A stretch of 64,000 nt of DNA from assembly GCF_001984215.1 (NCBI RefSeq), contig NZ_CP019422.1:62001-126000 (forward strand), read 5' to 3'. Of this stretch, positions 34,785-44,018 are shown piece by piece. Both the position numbers and the translations under genes were made by a program. This DNA is from Mycobacterium sp. MS1601. GTDB taxonomy: Bacteria; Actinomycetota; Actinomycetes; Mycobacteriales; Mycobacteriaceae. Numbering within the stretch: the first letter of the stretch is position 1; every line of letters begins with the position of its first letter. Under the pieces are notes generated by a model that worked only from the letters and a program-made list of their open reading frames with translations, did no database searches and had not been told where the DNA came from.

Positions 34785-36053
34785 TCAGGAGCCGCGGAGC
34801 ATCAGGTATTGGGCGGCGACTTGCTGGTGGGCAGTATTGAGGTCGCGGGAGGAGGCCGTGAAGACATACCGGCCGAATGTGGCGATGCACTGGTAGCGGG
34901 CAAGCCCGCCTGCGCCGACGCTGCTACCGCAGTGGCTGTCGGGTAGGCCCGGCACTCCCGCGGCCTCGGCTGCGGCGTTGTCGCCCAGTTGTCCGGCGAG
35001 CGTGGCTGCCGCGGCGGGATCGCTGCTCTGGTACACGGTGGTCAGTGCAGCCGACACGACATCGACACCAGCATCGGTGAACGCTGCGCCCGCCGCCATC
35101 GGGTCGGCCTGCAGGTGCAGCGCGCCGTGAGCGTCGAAGGTGCCGCTGGCCAGAGAAGTTGGGTCGGTGGCCGCGACGGTGCGGGCCGCGAGGCCGGTCG
35201 GATCGCGCGGCAGCGCGACCAGCTGGTCGGCAGGGGTGGGGGTGAAGGTGTCGAGCCGGGCGCGCTGGTCGGCGAGGGTGTCGGCGACGAGCGCGACCGC
35301 GGCGTCGGGATCGGTTGCGGTGCGGGCACTGTGGACAAGGACGAAGGGTCCGCGGGCGGTGATCAGGATGGCTTCGTGCACGGTCTGGGTGCCCTCGCGG
35401 AAAGTGAGGAGGGCGGCGGAGGCGTCGGGGGCGGTGGGAACGGGGACGGTGCGGATGGGTTCGATGGGGATGGGGTCACTGCTGTCGGTGCGTACCAGCA
35501 TGGTCAGGGTGCCGTCGTTGAGTCCGGCGGCGACGCCGGCGGCGGTGGTGTCGTCGGGGAAGCGCAGCAGCGTGTTGCGCAACCGGGTGAGGGTGTTGGG
35601 GTGGGCGGCCCAGCGTTCGGAGCTGAAGGCGACCAGCATGGTGGTCAGGTTGGGGGTTGTGTAGGTGGTGGTGGGGTAGATGACCGAGCCGAGTTCGGAG
35701 GGGTTGGTGATCAGCGCGGCGGTCGCGCCGCCGCTGCGGGTCAGGGTGGGATCGATCTGCCAGGGGCCGGTGACGGCGCCGGCCATCCGGCGTCCTTCGA
35801 CGAGACGCCCGTCGGTGTCGGTGCCGGCCACACCGGCGGGCGGGGCTGCGGTGGTGGGGTAGCGGCCGGGTTCCAAGGCGGCGGGATCCTCAGGCATGGT
35901 GGTGGTTACGGTCGCAGCGGCGGCCGAGGGCGCGGTGGTGGGGGTGCCCCCGGTGTTCGTGGAGGTGCACGCACCTACGACTGCGGCCGCGGCGAGCAAC
36001 GCGGTGGCCTGCCGCCGCCGCCGGCGGGCGCGGCTGGTCAGTAGGCCATGCAT
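34785..36053 (-). CDS. DUF7373-type mycobacterial lipoprotein
   Basis: 422 residues from ATG 36053; the frame continues to 36260 but overlaps the upstream gene. A basic start (SRARRRRR) and hydrophobic helix lead to the lipobox VVGAC. The mature part contains the family stretch LVEGRRMAGAVTGPW and a Cys pair in the C-terminal domain (SHCGSSVGAGGLARYQC). Such lipoproteins are abundant in mycobacteria and of unknown function. It overlaps the upstream small lipoprotein by 16 bases and sits downstream of two transmembrane kinases, so it could act in cell-surface sensing. Confidence 0.7.
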   Translation of the reverse strand: MHGLLTSRARRRRRQATALLAAAAVVGACTSTNTGGTPTTAPSAAAATVTTTMPEDPAALEPGRYPTTAAPPAGVAGTDTDGRLVEGRRMAGAVTGPWQIDPTLTRSGGATAALITNPSELGSVIYPTTTYTTPNLTTMLVAFSSERWAAHPNTLTRLRNTLLRFPDDTTAAGVAAGLNDGTLTMLVRTDSSDPIPIEPIRTVPVPTAPDASAALLTFREGTQTVHEAILITARGPFVLVHSARTATDPDAAVALVADTLADQRARLDTFTPTPADQLVALPRDPTGLAARTVAATDPTSLASGTFDAHGALHLQADPMAAGAAFTDAGVDVVSAALTTVYQSSDPAAAATLAGQLGDNAAAEAAGVPGLPDSHCGSSVGAGGLARYQCIATFGRYVFTASSRDLNTAHQQVAAQYLMLRGS

Positions 36054-36529
36054 ACGGCCCAGCCGTCGTCGCCGCGGGTCAGGGGCAGGTCCACGGTGGC
36101 GGTGCCGGTGAGTTCGTTGGTGTTCTCGGCGGTGACGACCGCGGTGTCGCCGGTGATGGTGACGGCCTTGACCGCCATGGTGGTCAGCCCGGCCGAGGCG
36201 CGAGTTTGGCGGACGGAGTCCATGATTGAGCCGGTGAAGCGTTCGCGCATGCTCGGGCACATCAACGCTTGATAGGCCGCCCAGTTCTCGCTGTTGTAGG
36301 CGTCCTGGAACGCGGACAGGGTGTCGCGGATCTGCTGCTCATCGCTCGGCGGCGGCGGCGGCGGTGGCGCTTCGGTGCTGGTGGTCGTGGGAGCCGCCGG
36401 TGCAGTGGCGGCAGTGGCAGCGGTGGTGCTTTGCTCGGCGCTGCTGCCGTCGTCGGAGCTACATCCCGCGATCACCGCGACCATAACAGCGGCAACGCCG
36501 ATGCCGGCAAACCGCGACAGTCTGGTCAT
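36038..36529 (-). CDS. Small lipoprotein with an NTF2-like/DUF4878-like domain
   Basis: 163 residues. The signal sequence ends in the lipobox VIAGC. A Thr/Pro-rich linker containing eight Pro in a row leads to a compact domain (IRDTLSAFQDAYNSENWAAY, then GDTAVVTAENTNELTG) with two Cys (LMCPS and WAVCMA), probably disulfide-bonded. The fold resembles the NTF2-like extracytoplasmic domains common in mycobacterial lipoproteins. It lies 75 bases downstream of the first kinase gene in the same direction. Confidence 0.72.
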   Translation of the reverse strand: MTRLSRFAGIGVAAVMVAVIAGCSSDDGSSAEQSTTAATAATAPAAPTTTSTEAPPPPPPPSDEQQIRDTLSAFQDAYNSENWAAYQALMCPSMRERFTGSIMDSVRQTRASAGLTTMAVKAVTITGDTAVVTAENTNELTGTATVDLPLTRGDDGWAVCMAY

Positions 36530-36604
36530 GATGGCGATACCCCCGAATCAGCCCTGATGAACGAACCCTGCGTGGAGCGTAGCAACGGATCTGCTGCAGC
36601 GTCG

Positions 36605-38398
36605 TCACCCGGTGGGGAGGCGCTCGGACAGGGCATTGATGAGCGCCACGACATCATTGCTGCCGTCCGTGCGGCATTGCCGGACGTCGAAGATCACGTT
36701 GCCGCGGGTGGCGGCGCCGCGCTGGCATGCGGCGCCGTCGGTGCGTAGGTCCATGACGAGGACGCCGGCGGTGGTGACCGGCGGGGTGAACGTCCACGTG
36801 CGCGGCGGGCTTTGCGGTGCGGTGATGGTGACCGATCCCGCGGACGCGCAGGCCGCCCAGCGTCGTTGTTGGCGCAGCATGAATCCGGCGACCGGCGGGG
36901 TCACGGTGACGGCAGCTTGGACGATGCCGTCCTGCCAGGGTTGGGCATGCAGCGCCCGCAGGGTCTGCACCGCCGCTCCGGTCACGGTGTCGCGGTCGGC
37001 GGCGGTGTCGCCTTCAAAGGAGACGGGTTGTGCCGGGGACCAGCCGGAGACGCATTGGGGATCGCTGACCGTGGAGGGGTCCACGGTCACGTCGCTGGTG
37101 TCGCTGTCCAGCGTCAGCGCGGCGCCGGTGAGGGCCGTCAGTTCTGTTGCCGGGAGCAGGATCTCGCGCAGAGCGGTGGGTGGGATGTCGTTGGCCGGGT
37201 GCTGCGCGGTGGTCGGCGCGGCGCCCGGCGTCGGCGCAGTGCGCGGAGTCGGTGCGGCGGCCCGCGCGCCGGTCGACTCCGTGGCGGTGCCGGAATCGGC
37301 GGCGTCGGTGGTGGAGGACTCTGGCCAGACGGCAATCGCCCCGGCGGTCACGACCGCGACCGTTGCGGTCGCCGCGGCGGTGAGCAGGGCGGTGCGTCGG
37401 CGCGGACGTGATGGCGCGGCGCTGGGCGGGGGCGGCGCCGATGCAGCGGGGTGGGCCAGGCGGGTGCGGGCGCCGCCGTGGCGGCCTTGATCCCACCACG
37501 GCCCCGCCGGCGGCGGTTCTGCACCTGGAGGTGTTGGCACCGCTGTGGTGGAGCTGACCTGACCATTGGTGATGGCGGCGGTGGCTGCGGCGGCCAGTGC
37601 CGCGGCGCTGCGGTAGCGATGCTCGGGCTGCTTGGCCATCGCGGTCGCGATCACCTCATCGAAAGCCGGCGGCAGCGACGGCACCGACGCGGTAGGCCGG
37701 GGTGGGGCAGTGGTGAGGTGGGCCATCATCACCGCGGCCATCCCATTGGTGGTGGGATAGGGCGTTTTGCCGGTCAGTAGGCGGTACAGCGTGCAGCCCA
37801 GGGAGTAGATGTCGGCGCGGCCGTCGAAGGGGTCGCCGGCGAGGACTTCCGGTGCGGCGTAGGCGAACGTCGCGACTACCGAACCGGTGGCCGTCAAGCC
37901 GAAGTCGTCGAGGGCGCGGGCAATGCCGAAGTCGCCCAACAACACTCGTTCTTCGGGTCCGGGCGTTCCGGAGAGGAGGAAGTTGGCGGGTTTGACGTCG
38001 CGGTGCACGATGTTGCGGGAGTGGGCGTAGTCCAGGGCCGCAGCGACCTCGACCACGATGTGGACCGCGCGTGCGGCGGTCATCGTCCCGCAGCGTAGGG
38101 CGGCGTCGGCGTCGGTGCCGTTGACGAACTGCATGGCGATCCACAGTTCGCCGGTGTCGGCTTGGCCGCGGTCGTAGACACCGACGACGTTGGGATGTTC
38201 CAGATTCGAGGCGACGTCGGCTTCCCGTAGGAATCGGGCGCGGAAATCGGGGTCGCGGGACAGCTCAGAGGACAGCACTTTCAGCGCGATCTGGCGGGGC
38301 AGGCTGGGGTGGTCAGCGAGGTAGACCGAGCCCATCCCGCCTTCACCGAGCAACCGGTGGATGCGGTAGCCGGCGAGCACGCTGCCGGGGGTCAGCAT
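36605..38398 (-). CDS. PknH-type transmembrane Ser/Thr protein kinase
   Basis: 597 residues. The kinase domain (about 10-270) has the glycine loop [18 protein letters not shown] with the catalytic Lys, [18 protein letters not shown] and APEVLAG, so it should be active. A Pro/Thr-rich juxtamembrane region precedes the membrane helix ([22 protein letters not shown]). The extracellular part matches the PknH sensor domain, with [23 protein letters not shown] and further Cys that would form disulfides. The same domain appears without a kinase in the proteins at 41559 and 44019. It would sense an external signal and phosphorylate cytoplasmic targets, with the FHA protein at 42652 a candidate. Confidence 0.9.
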   Translation of the reverse strand: MLTPGSVLAGYRIHRLLGEGGMGSVYLADHPSLPRQIALKVLSSELSRDPDFRARFLREADVASNLEHPNVVGVYDRGQADTGELWIAMQFVNGTDADAALRCGTMTAARAVHIVVEVAAALDYAHSRNIVHRDVKPANFLLSGTPGPEERVLLGDFGIARALDDFGLTATGSVVATFAYAAPEVLAGDPFDGRADIYSLGCTLYRLLTGKTPYPTTNGMAAVMMAHLTTAPPRPTASVPSLPPAFDEVIATAMAKQPEHRYRSAAALAAAATAAITNGQVSSTTAVPTPPGAEPPPAGPWWDQGRHGGARTRLAHPAASAPPPPSAAPSRPRRRTALLTAAATATVAVVTAGAIAVWPESSTTDAADSGTATESTGARAAAPTPRTAPTPGAAPTTAQHPANDIPPTALREILLPATELTALTGAALTLDSDTSDVTVDPSTVSDPQCVSGWSPAQPVSFEGDTAADRDTVTGAAVQTLRALHAQPWQDGIVQAAVTVTPPVAGFMLRQQRRWAACASAGSVTITAPQSPPRTWTFTPPVTTAGVLVMDLRTDGAACQRGAATRGNVIFDVRQCRTDGSNDVVALINALSERLPTG

Positions 38399-38503
38399 CG
38401 GCGCACCCAGCTTGCGGGGCGCCTGTCGGCGCGCCGGTGCGGTGCGCGGGAGGTGGCGCAGTTCATCGCCGCACTGTACGACGCGGCGGACGGCACCACG
38501 GTG

Positions 38504-40452
38504 TTAGCTGGCGACGGTGAACAGCATGGGCGGCGCCTTGGTCAGGTCGACGGTGCCGTTCACCTGGAAGGGGATGGTGTAGGTGGGGGAGCCGGAGGTG
38601 GCTTGGCCTTCGGCGGGGAATTGGGCGGGTCCGCCGCTGTAGGTCAGGGTCAGTCGCTGGGCATCGAACTCGGTGTTCACGGGTCGCAGGTCGCCGGCGC
38701 CGGTGATTTTGGTGGTGCCCGGGACGATGTTCGGCGGGGTGTTGTCGGGTGTTCTGCCGATATCGGGGCACCCGATGCCGGAGGTATTGCCGCTGTAGCA
38801 CTTGAACGCCCAGAACGTGACGGCGGAGTCAGCTTCCATGCGGCCGGTGTCGGTCAGGGTGACCTCGGGCGTGATCGCCGCCCGTCCGGGTGGCAGCAGC
38901 CGGTCGAGCAGCAGCGGCGGCGCGTCGGCGGTGATGTCGACGGCGTTGATGCTGGAGCCGACGCTCACCGCACCCGGAAACAGGGTGGCTGTCGGGCTAC
39001 CACCGAGCGGTATGTCCCAGACGGTGGTCACCCCGAGTAAGGGACTGCCTGGGTTGGCTACGGCGACGTCGGCGGTGATGCGGGGCAGCAGCCACCGATC
39101 CCCGTGGTGTTCGACCCCGATCTGCACCTGGGAACGTTGACCGCCGAAGGTGGCGGCCAGCAGCACCTGCTGCACTTGCGCTGGATCATCGCCCGGCTTG
39201 GCCGGGGCGCTGGTGACCGAGATCTGGCTGATGGGTGCAGCGTTGAGCTGGCTGGCCAGCACGTCATCGGTGAGGAACCGGGTATCTGCGGGGGCGGTGA
39301 CCACGAGATCCAGGGCAGCGTGGGCGTCGCCGGCGGCGAGTGCTTCCAGGTATTGCTGGCCGACTGTGCGCGCCGCGTCCTGGTGGGCGAGCTCCTGTGC
39401 GGTGGGTTCGGTGTCACCGGAGATGAAGACGAATCCTGCGACGACGGCGACCACCACGGCCACGGCCGCGGCGACGCCGGCGGCCAGGCGCCCGCGGCGT
39501 CGTGTCGGGCGTGGTCGGGGCGCCGGCGGCAGGCCGGGCTGCGGTGACGGTGGCGGCGCGGCGGCGGGGATGGGGGTGGCGTGCTGCGTCGGTGAGGAGT
39601 GCTCGGCGAGGTGGTACAGGGTGGCGCTGAGGTGGTGGGCGAACTCGCGGCAGCTGGGGAAGCGGTGTTGGGGGTTTTTGGCCAGGGCGGTGGCGAAGAC
39701 TGGGTCCAGGGCGGCCAGGTCGGCGCGCCGCTGCCCGGGTAGCGGTGGGGCAGTGTGCAGGTGTGCGCTGATCACCGCCACCGGGTTGGAGTGCGGAAAC
39801 ATCCGGGTTCCGGTGAGCAGGTGAAAGGCCGTGGCCGCCAGCGCGTACTGGTCGGCGCGGCCGTCGATGGCCTCGCCGAGCAATTGTTCGGGCGCGGAGT
39901 AGGTGACGGTGCCGACGGTCATGTTGGTGGCCGTCAGACCAGAGACGTCGCCCGTGGTGCGCGCAATACCGAAGTCCGTCAACAATATTCGGCGGGCACC
40001 GCGTTCGTCGGCGTTGCTGAGCAGAATGTTGGCCGGTTTGATGTCGCGATGCAGCAATCCGCGGTGGTGGGCGTAGTCGAGGGCATCAGCGATGGCCGAG
40101 ACGATGGCGGCGACCTCCGGTAGCGGCAATCCGTGCGGGTAGCGGTCCCGCAACAGCGCCAACAGGTCGGTGCCCTCGATGTACTCCATCGAGATCCACA
40201 GTCGGCCGTCGTATTCCCCGCGGTCGTGCACGCCGACGATATGCGGGTGGGACAGGCCCGCGGCCATGTCCGCTTCGCGCACGAACCGGGCCCGGAAATC
40301 GGCGTCGGCCGACCAGTCGCCGCGCAGGACCTTCAGCGCTTCGTGTCGCGGCAGGCGAGGGTGCCGGACGAGATAGACCTCGCCCATCCCCCGGCACCGA
40401 TCTCGCGGATGACGGTAAACCCGGCGAATGTGGACCCTGCGGCCAGTGACAT
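38504..40452 (-). pseudogene. Second transmembrane Ser/Thr kinase, frameshifted in the glycine-rich loop
   Basis: From ATG 40452 the frame encodes the kinase N-terminus ([11 protein letters not shown]) and then breaks at a run of five G near 40388. From MGEVYLV the rest is in the other frame to 38504. One extra G restores a normal glycine loop and a protein of about 649 residues. Catalytic elements are intact: [35 protein letters not shown] membrane helix ([21 protein letters not shown]) leads to an extracellular domain unlike PknH, with a Cys pair ([13 protein letters not shown]). If the frameshift is real, the kinase lacks its ATP loop. Confidence 0.82.
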
Positions 40453-40456
40453 GGCA

Positions 40457-41254
40457 TTACCCCCGGACAATGGTGGACAGAAACTGTGTCAACGCTGCGG
40501 CATGCGCGGCCGCGACGGGCTGGTCGTTCTCGGCCGCAACGATGGCCTCGACGGGAACAGCGGTGAACGCGGCGATGTCCTCGATGCTGAGATCGACGGT
40601 GTGGCGGGCGGTGTAGAGCTGTTGGCCGAGGGTCGCCCCTGGGGACAGCGCAGCGCGCGCCATGGTGGCGGTGTAGAGCCGGTGCAGCTGCCCGAGGCCG
40701 GCGACCGCCGCCGGCTCCCGCGTGAACCGCGAGAGCTCGGTGGCGACCATCCGCAGCTCCCGCAGCTCGGCCAGCACACCGGTCACCTGGTCGGTGAAGC
40801 CGGGCGCGCTCGGCGCCGGTAAGGCGGCACAGAGTGCGGTGAGCAGTCGCAGCGAAGAGTGCACCGTGCGCAGCGGTAACGCTGCCGCGGAGTCTGCCGG
40901 CACCGCAGGACCGCGCGGGACAGACTCCGACGGGCTGGGTGACGATGTGTTGTAACGGATCTGGGCGAGGGTGCCGCGCGGGCAGTCGAGGAGGTCTTCG
41001 AGTTTGGCCAACGTGTCCTCGCGTGGCCAGCTACGGCCCTTCTCGAACGCCACCAACGCTGCGGGACTGAGCACCTTGACCTCTCCGACCTGACGTTGGC
41101 TGATTCCGAGTTACGCCCGCCGGGCGGCGACGAACTGCCCGGCACGCAGGATGCCGGGATCACCGCTGACCAACGGAGCACCGAGCCGGCTGGTGTGCTC
41201 GGGCAGCGGTTCAGTCGCCGAAGTGTCCCTCGACGTCCATACGGAGGTGACCAC
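40457..41254 (-). pseudogene. Double-HTH regulator interrupted by a nonsense codon
   Basis: The sequence from a GTG near 41254 encodes a short leader, GILRAGQFVAARRA, then TAA at 41111-41113, then in the same frame LGISQRQVGEVKVLSPAALV and FEKGRSWPRED to the TAA at 40457. The paralogue at 42652 has Glu where this one has the stop, so a single G-to-T change explains it. The C-terminal second HTH (LGQQLYTARHTVDLSIEDIA) is intact. An internal start would lose the first helix. It is 4 bases from the frameshifted kinase start, and both sit in one minus-strand operon. Confidence 0.72.
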
Positions 41255-41319
41255 CGCCGCCTTTCCCACCCCACGACCTCCCACGTCCGCTTACCAGTGC
41301 GTTACAGTTTTACCATAGC

Positions 41320-41328
41320 TTAGCGCTA
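41320..41328. promoter_or_regulatory. TTAGCGCTA operator candidate before the kinase operon
   Basis: The 9-mer TTAGCGCTA is identical to 16600-16608 in front of the paralogous double-HTH gene and is preceded by AGC, extending the symmetry. It lies 66 bases upstream of the likely GTG start at 41254. Confidence 0.4.
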
Positions 41329-41558
41329 GTTTCTCTAGAACGTGGTCTTGATCGGCGCGCAGGACTTCGCGCGAAAACTGGCGAGTGAGCGGCGTTAACG
41401 CAGGCGCCGACCGGCTCTCACGTCGCCGCCCTTGTGCGGGCGGGCTCGCGCCCGAACGGCGAAGTGTTCAAGTTGTTCTATTGCATAGCGCCGCGCACAG
41501 TGGTTGACTGTCGATCCAGTTCAACAGAAGCGCACCTGAGTACCGGAGGGTCCTACCT

Positions 41559-42602
41559 ATGACCGACGCACCATCGCCGCAGGATGATCGTCGCGGTCAG
41601 CGCGGCGCCTCGGCCGACCACCGCGACTGTTCGCCGGGGCCGTCTACCCCTGACGCCCCGACACAGGCCGCGGTCCCTGGCCCCGATCAGCGATATCGCC
41701 GCGCGGCGGAGGACACCCGTGACTGGTACCCCGCCGGCAGCCCTCCCGGTGGCCCCCCGTACGCACCCCAGCCGCCGCTAGTAGCGCCGTGGGATGCTGC
41801 GCCGCAGCACAACCCGCGGCGCAGTAGACGTGTTCGCCAGAGCGTCGTCGCCGCCGGCGCCGTCGTGGTGATCGCGGCCAGCGGCCTTGCGGTGTATGCC
41901 GCGACTGGGGACCGCACCACGATCGCCGGTACCGCGACCACGGTCTCGGCCACCGCCGCTGCCCCCACCAGCACGCCGAGGCGCACACCGAGGCCGACGC
42001 CGGCCCCACCGCCGCCTGCACCGATGGTGGCCACCGAGGACCTTGAGCGCCTCCTCATTGATGACGCCGCGCTCAGCGAGCTGGTCGGGGTGTCGCTGGC
42101 TCCGGATTTCGCTCCGGTGAATACCACGATGTCGATCGAGGCCACCGACAACCCGCAGTGCCGGGGTGCGCTCACGGTGGCTGCCGAGCCTGCCTACGGG
42201 GAGTCCCGCTGGATGGCGATCCGCCGGCAGACCAGCCGCAACCGCGACACTAAGCGTTCGCTGGTGCAGGCGGTGGTGAGCTACCCCAGCGCGCAGGCGG
42301 CCACCGCCTATGTCGAGGCCCAGGCCCGCACCTGGAGGATCTGCGACGGCCAGATCATCTCGTTTGACCCCGACACCAATCCGCTGCCGATTCGCATCCA
42401 CTCGGTGCGCTTCGACGACACCGGCCTCAGCGCGGTCGCCACCTCAGAAACTCAGGGGTCCAATTGTTTCCGTGAACTGAGGTCTGTGGCCAATGTGGTG
42501 ATCGACACCGCAGCCTGCAATCCCGCCACGGTGGCTGCCGCGGAGGGGGCCGACGACGCTGAGCGCGTGGCCGCGATGATCGCCGAACGTATCCCCGGAT
42601 GA
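41559..42602 (+). CDS. PknH-like sensor-domain membrane protein without a kinase (first copy)
   Basis: 347 residues. A 95-residue Pro/Asp-rich cytoplasmic N-terminus precedes a single membrane helix (VVAAGAVVVIAASGLAVYAA) and a Thr/Pro-rich stalk. The extracellular domain carries the PknH-sensor pattern: TEDLERLLIDDAALSELVG, NPQCRGALTVA, WRICDGQ and two later Cys. The kinase domain is replaced by a disordered tail. It is preceded by GGAGGG and lies back to back with the kinase operon. It may act as a co-receptor or decoy for the kinase ligand. Confidence 0.8.
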   Translation: MTDAPSPQDDRRGQRGASADHRDCSPGPSTPDAPTQAAVPGPDQRYRRAAEDTRDWYPAGSPPGGPPYAPQPPLVAPWDAAPQHNPRRSRRVRQSVVAAGAVVVIAASGLAVYAATGDRTTIAGTATTVSATAAAPTSTPRRTPRPTPAPPPPAPMVATEDLERLLIDDAALSELVGVSLAPDFAPVNTTMSIEATDNPQCRGALTVAAEPAYGESRWMAIRRQTSRNRDTKRSLVQAVVSYPSAQAATAYVEAQARTWRICDGQIISFDPDTNPLPIRIHSVRFDDTGLSAVATSETQGSNCFRELRSVANVVIDTAACNPATVAAAEGADDAERVAAMIAERIPG

Positions 42603-42651
42603 ACCCCGGGGCCGGTGCCCACGCTCCCGTAGGGCCAGGAGCCGGTGGTGG

Positions 42652-43734
42652 TTAGGGCGCGGTGTTGGCGACGAACTGGGTCAGCGCGTCGAGGTGGGCG
42701 CCCTCGAGTGGCTGTTCGTGTTCGGCGGCCACGACCGCGGTGGTCGGGACGGCCGTGATGGCCGATACGTCGTCGACGCTGAGTTCGAGGGACCGCCGGG
42801 TGGCGTACAACCGTTGGCCCAACGTGGCCCCGGGTGACTGCGCGGCGCTCATCATGATGTCGGAGTAGAGCCGGCGCAGCTGACCCAGGATGCGCACCAG
42901 GGCCTGTCCGGCACCGGCGCGGGACAACTCGGTGGCCACCAGCTGCAGTTCGCGCAGTTCACCCAGCGCCGCGGCGGCGCGGGCGGGAAAGTCGGGGTCA
43001 CTCGGTGCCGGCAGCGCCGCACTGGCGGCGGTGAGCAGTCGCAGCGAGGATTCCAGCGCCCGGATCGACAAGGCCGCTGCGGCGTCCATCGGTACCGCAG
43101 CTGCCTGCAGCACCGGAATCGACGGGCTCGATACCGGTGTGCTGTAACGGATCTGAGCCAGCGTCCCCCGTGGACACTGCAGCAGGTCCTCCAGCTTGGC
43201 CAGGGTGTCATCCCGGGGCCAGCTGCGCCCCTTCTCGAAGGTCACCAAGGCGGCCGGACTGAGAACTTTCTTCGCCCCCACATCGCGTTGACTGATACCG
43301 AGTTCTTGGCGGCGAGCCGCCACGTATTGCCCGGTGCGCAAGATGGCGGGGTCCACTGCGGCCAGTGAAGGGTCCAGGTGGGTGGTGGCCTCCTCCGGTT
43401 CGACCTCCTGCGGGGGGACTGCAAGATCGGTTGTCGCTGGTTGCAGATGCACCGGCACGCCCTGCGGGTCGCCCAGCATCAGGGTCACCGGCCGGTCGAT
43501 CACCACCGTCGAAATGCGCTGGCCATCGAGGTACACCCCATTGCGGCTCGCCAAATCCGTGACATGCCAACGGTTGCCGGCAGCACTGAGCCGCAGATGT
43601 GACCGGGAAATCCGAGTGTCGTCGAGGTAAATCTGGGCAGCCTGATCCCGCCCGATCACCACATCACCGTCGGACGGGTCCGCCGTGTGGCGGACACCAT
43701 TGACGTCGATCACCAGCCTGGTCGCAGACTCCAC
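42652..43734 (-). CDS. FHA domain fused to a double-HTH (XRE) DNA-binding protein
   Basis: 360 residues. Residues 5-95 are a forkhead-associated domain with the phosphothreonine-pocket residues in VIGRDQ, RISRSHLRL and DLASRNGVYLDG. An acidic linker (QEVEPEEATTHLDPSL) contains a TT pair reminiscent of the phosphorylated motif of GarA-type FHA proteins. Residues 140-360 are the double-HTH module shared with the genes at 15751 and 40457. The architecture reads as a phospho-controlled transcription factor acting downstream of the neighbouring Ser/Thr kinases. No comparable named protein comes to mind. The gene is convergent with the sensor gene at 41559. Confidence 0.82.
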   Translation of the reverse strand: MESATRLVIDVNGVRHTADPSDGDVVIGRDQAAQIYLDDTRISRSHLRLSAAGNRWHVTDLASRNGVYLDGQRISTVVIDRPVTLMLGDPQGVPVHLQPATTDLAVPPQEVEPEEATTHLDPSLAAVDPAILRTGQYVAARRQELGISQRDVGAKKVLSPAALVTFEKGRSWPRDDTLAKLEDLLQCPRGTLAQIRYSTPVSSPSIPVLQAAAVPMDAAAALSIRALESSLRLLTAASAALPAPSDPDFPARAAAALGELRELQLVATELSRAGAGQALVRILGQLRRLYSDIMMSAAQSPGATLGQRLYATRRSLELSVDDVSAITAVPTTAVVAAEHEQPLEGAHLDALTQFVANTAP

Positions 43735-44018
43735 AGCTCGTCGTGTCCTCTCGCCCCGACCCGTTACGGAACTCGCACAAGTTCAACTTGATCATACCAC
43801 TCGTCGAACCACTCGACGGCTTACGGTGATCCATCTTTGCCAGGGCAGCCCGCGATATCGCACCGCCCGCCGAGCGCGCGTGCTTTCGATGTTTGCGCAG
43901 GCAGATCGGCCGCAAGCGGATCCAGATGCGCGCGAATCAGTTTGACTGTTGCGTTGAGCTAGTTATTGTGTAACGCTATGGGCAAGTTAAACAATAACGC
44001 CCCATCGGGAGGACGACC

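Noticed and set aside
34989..36044. Long plus-strand Gly-rich ORF of 351 codons (PE-PGRS-like at first sight)
   Set aside because: It is the reverse-strand shadow of the DUF7373-type lipoprotein gene; Gly-richness comes from GC-rich codons read antisense.
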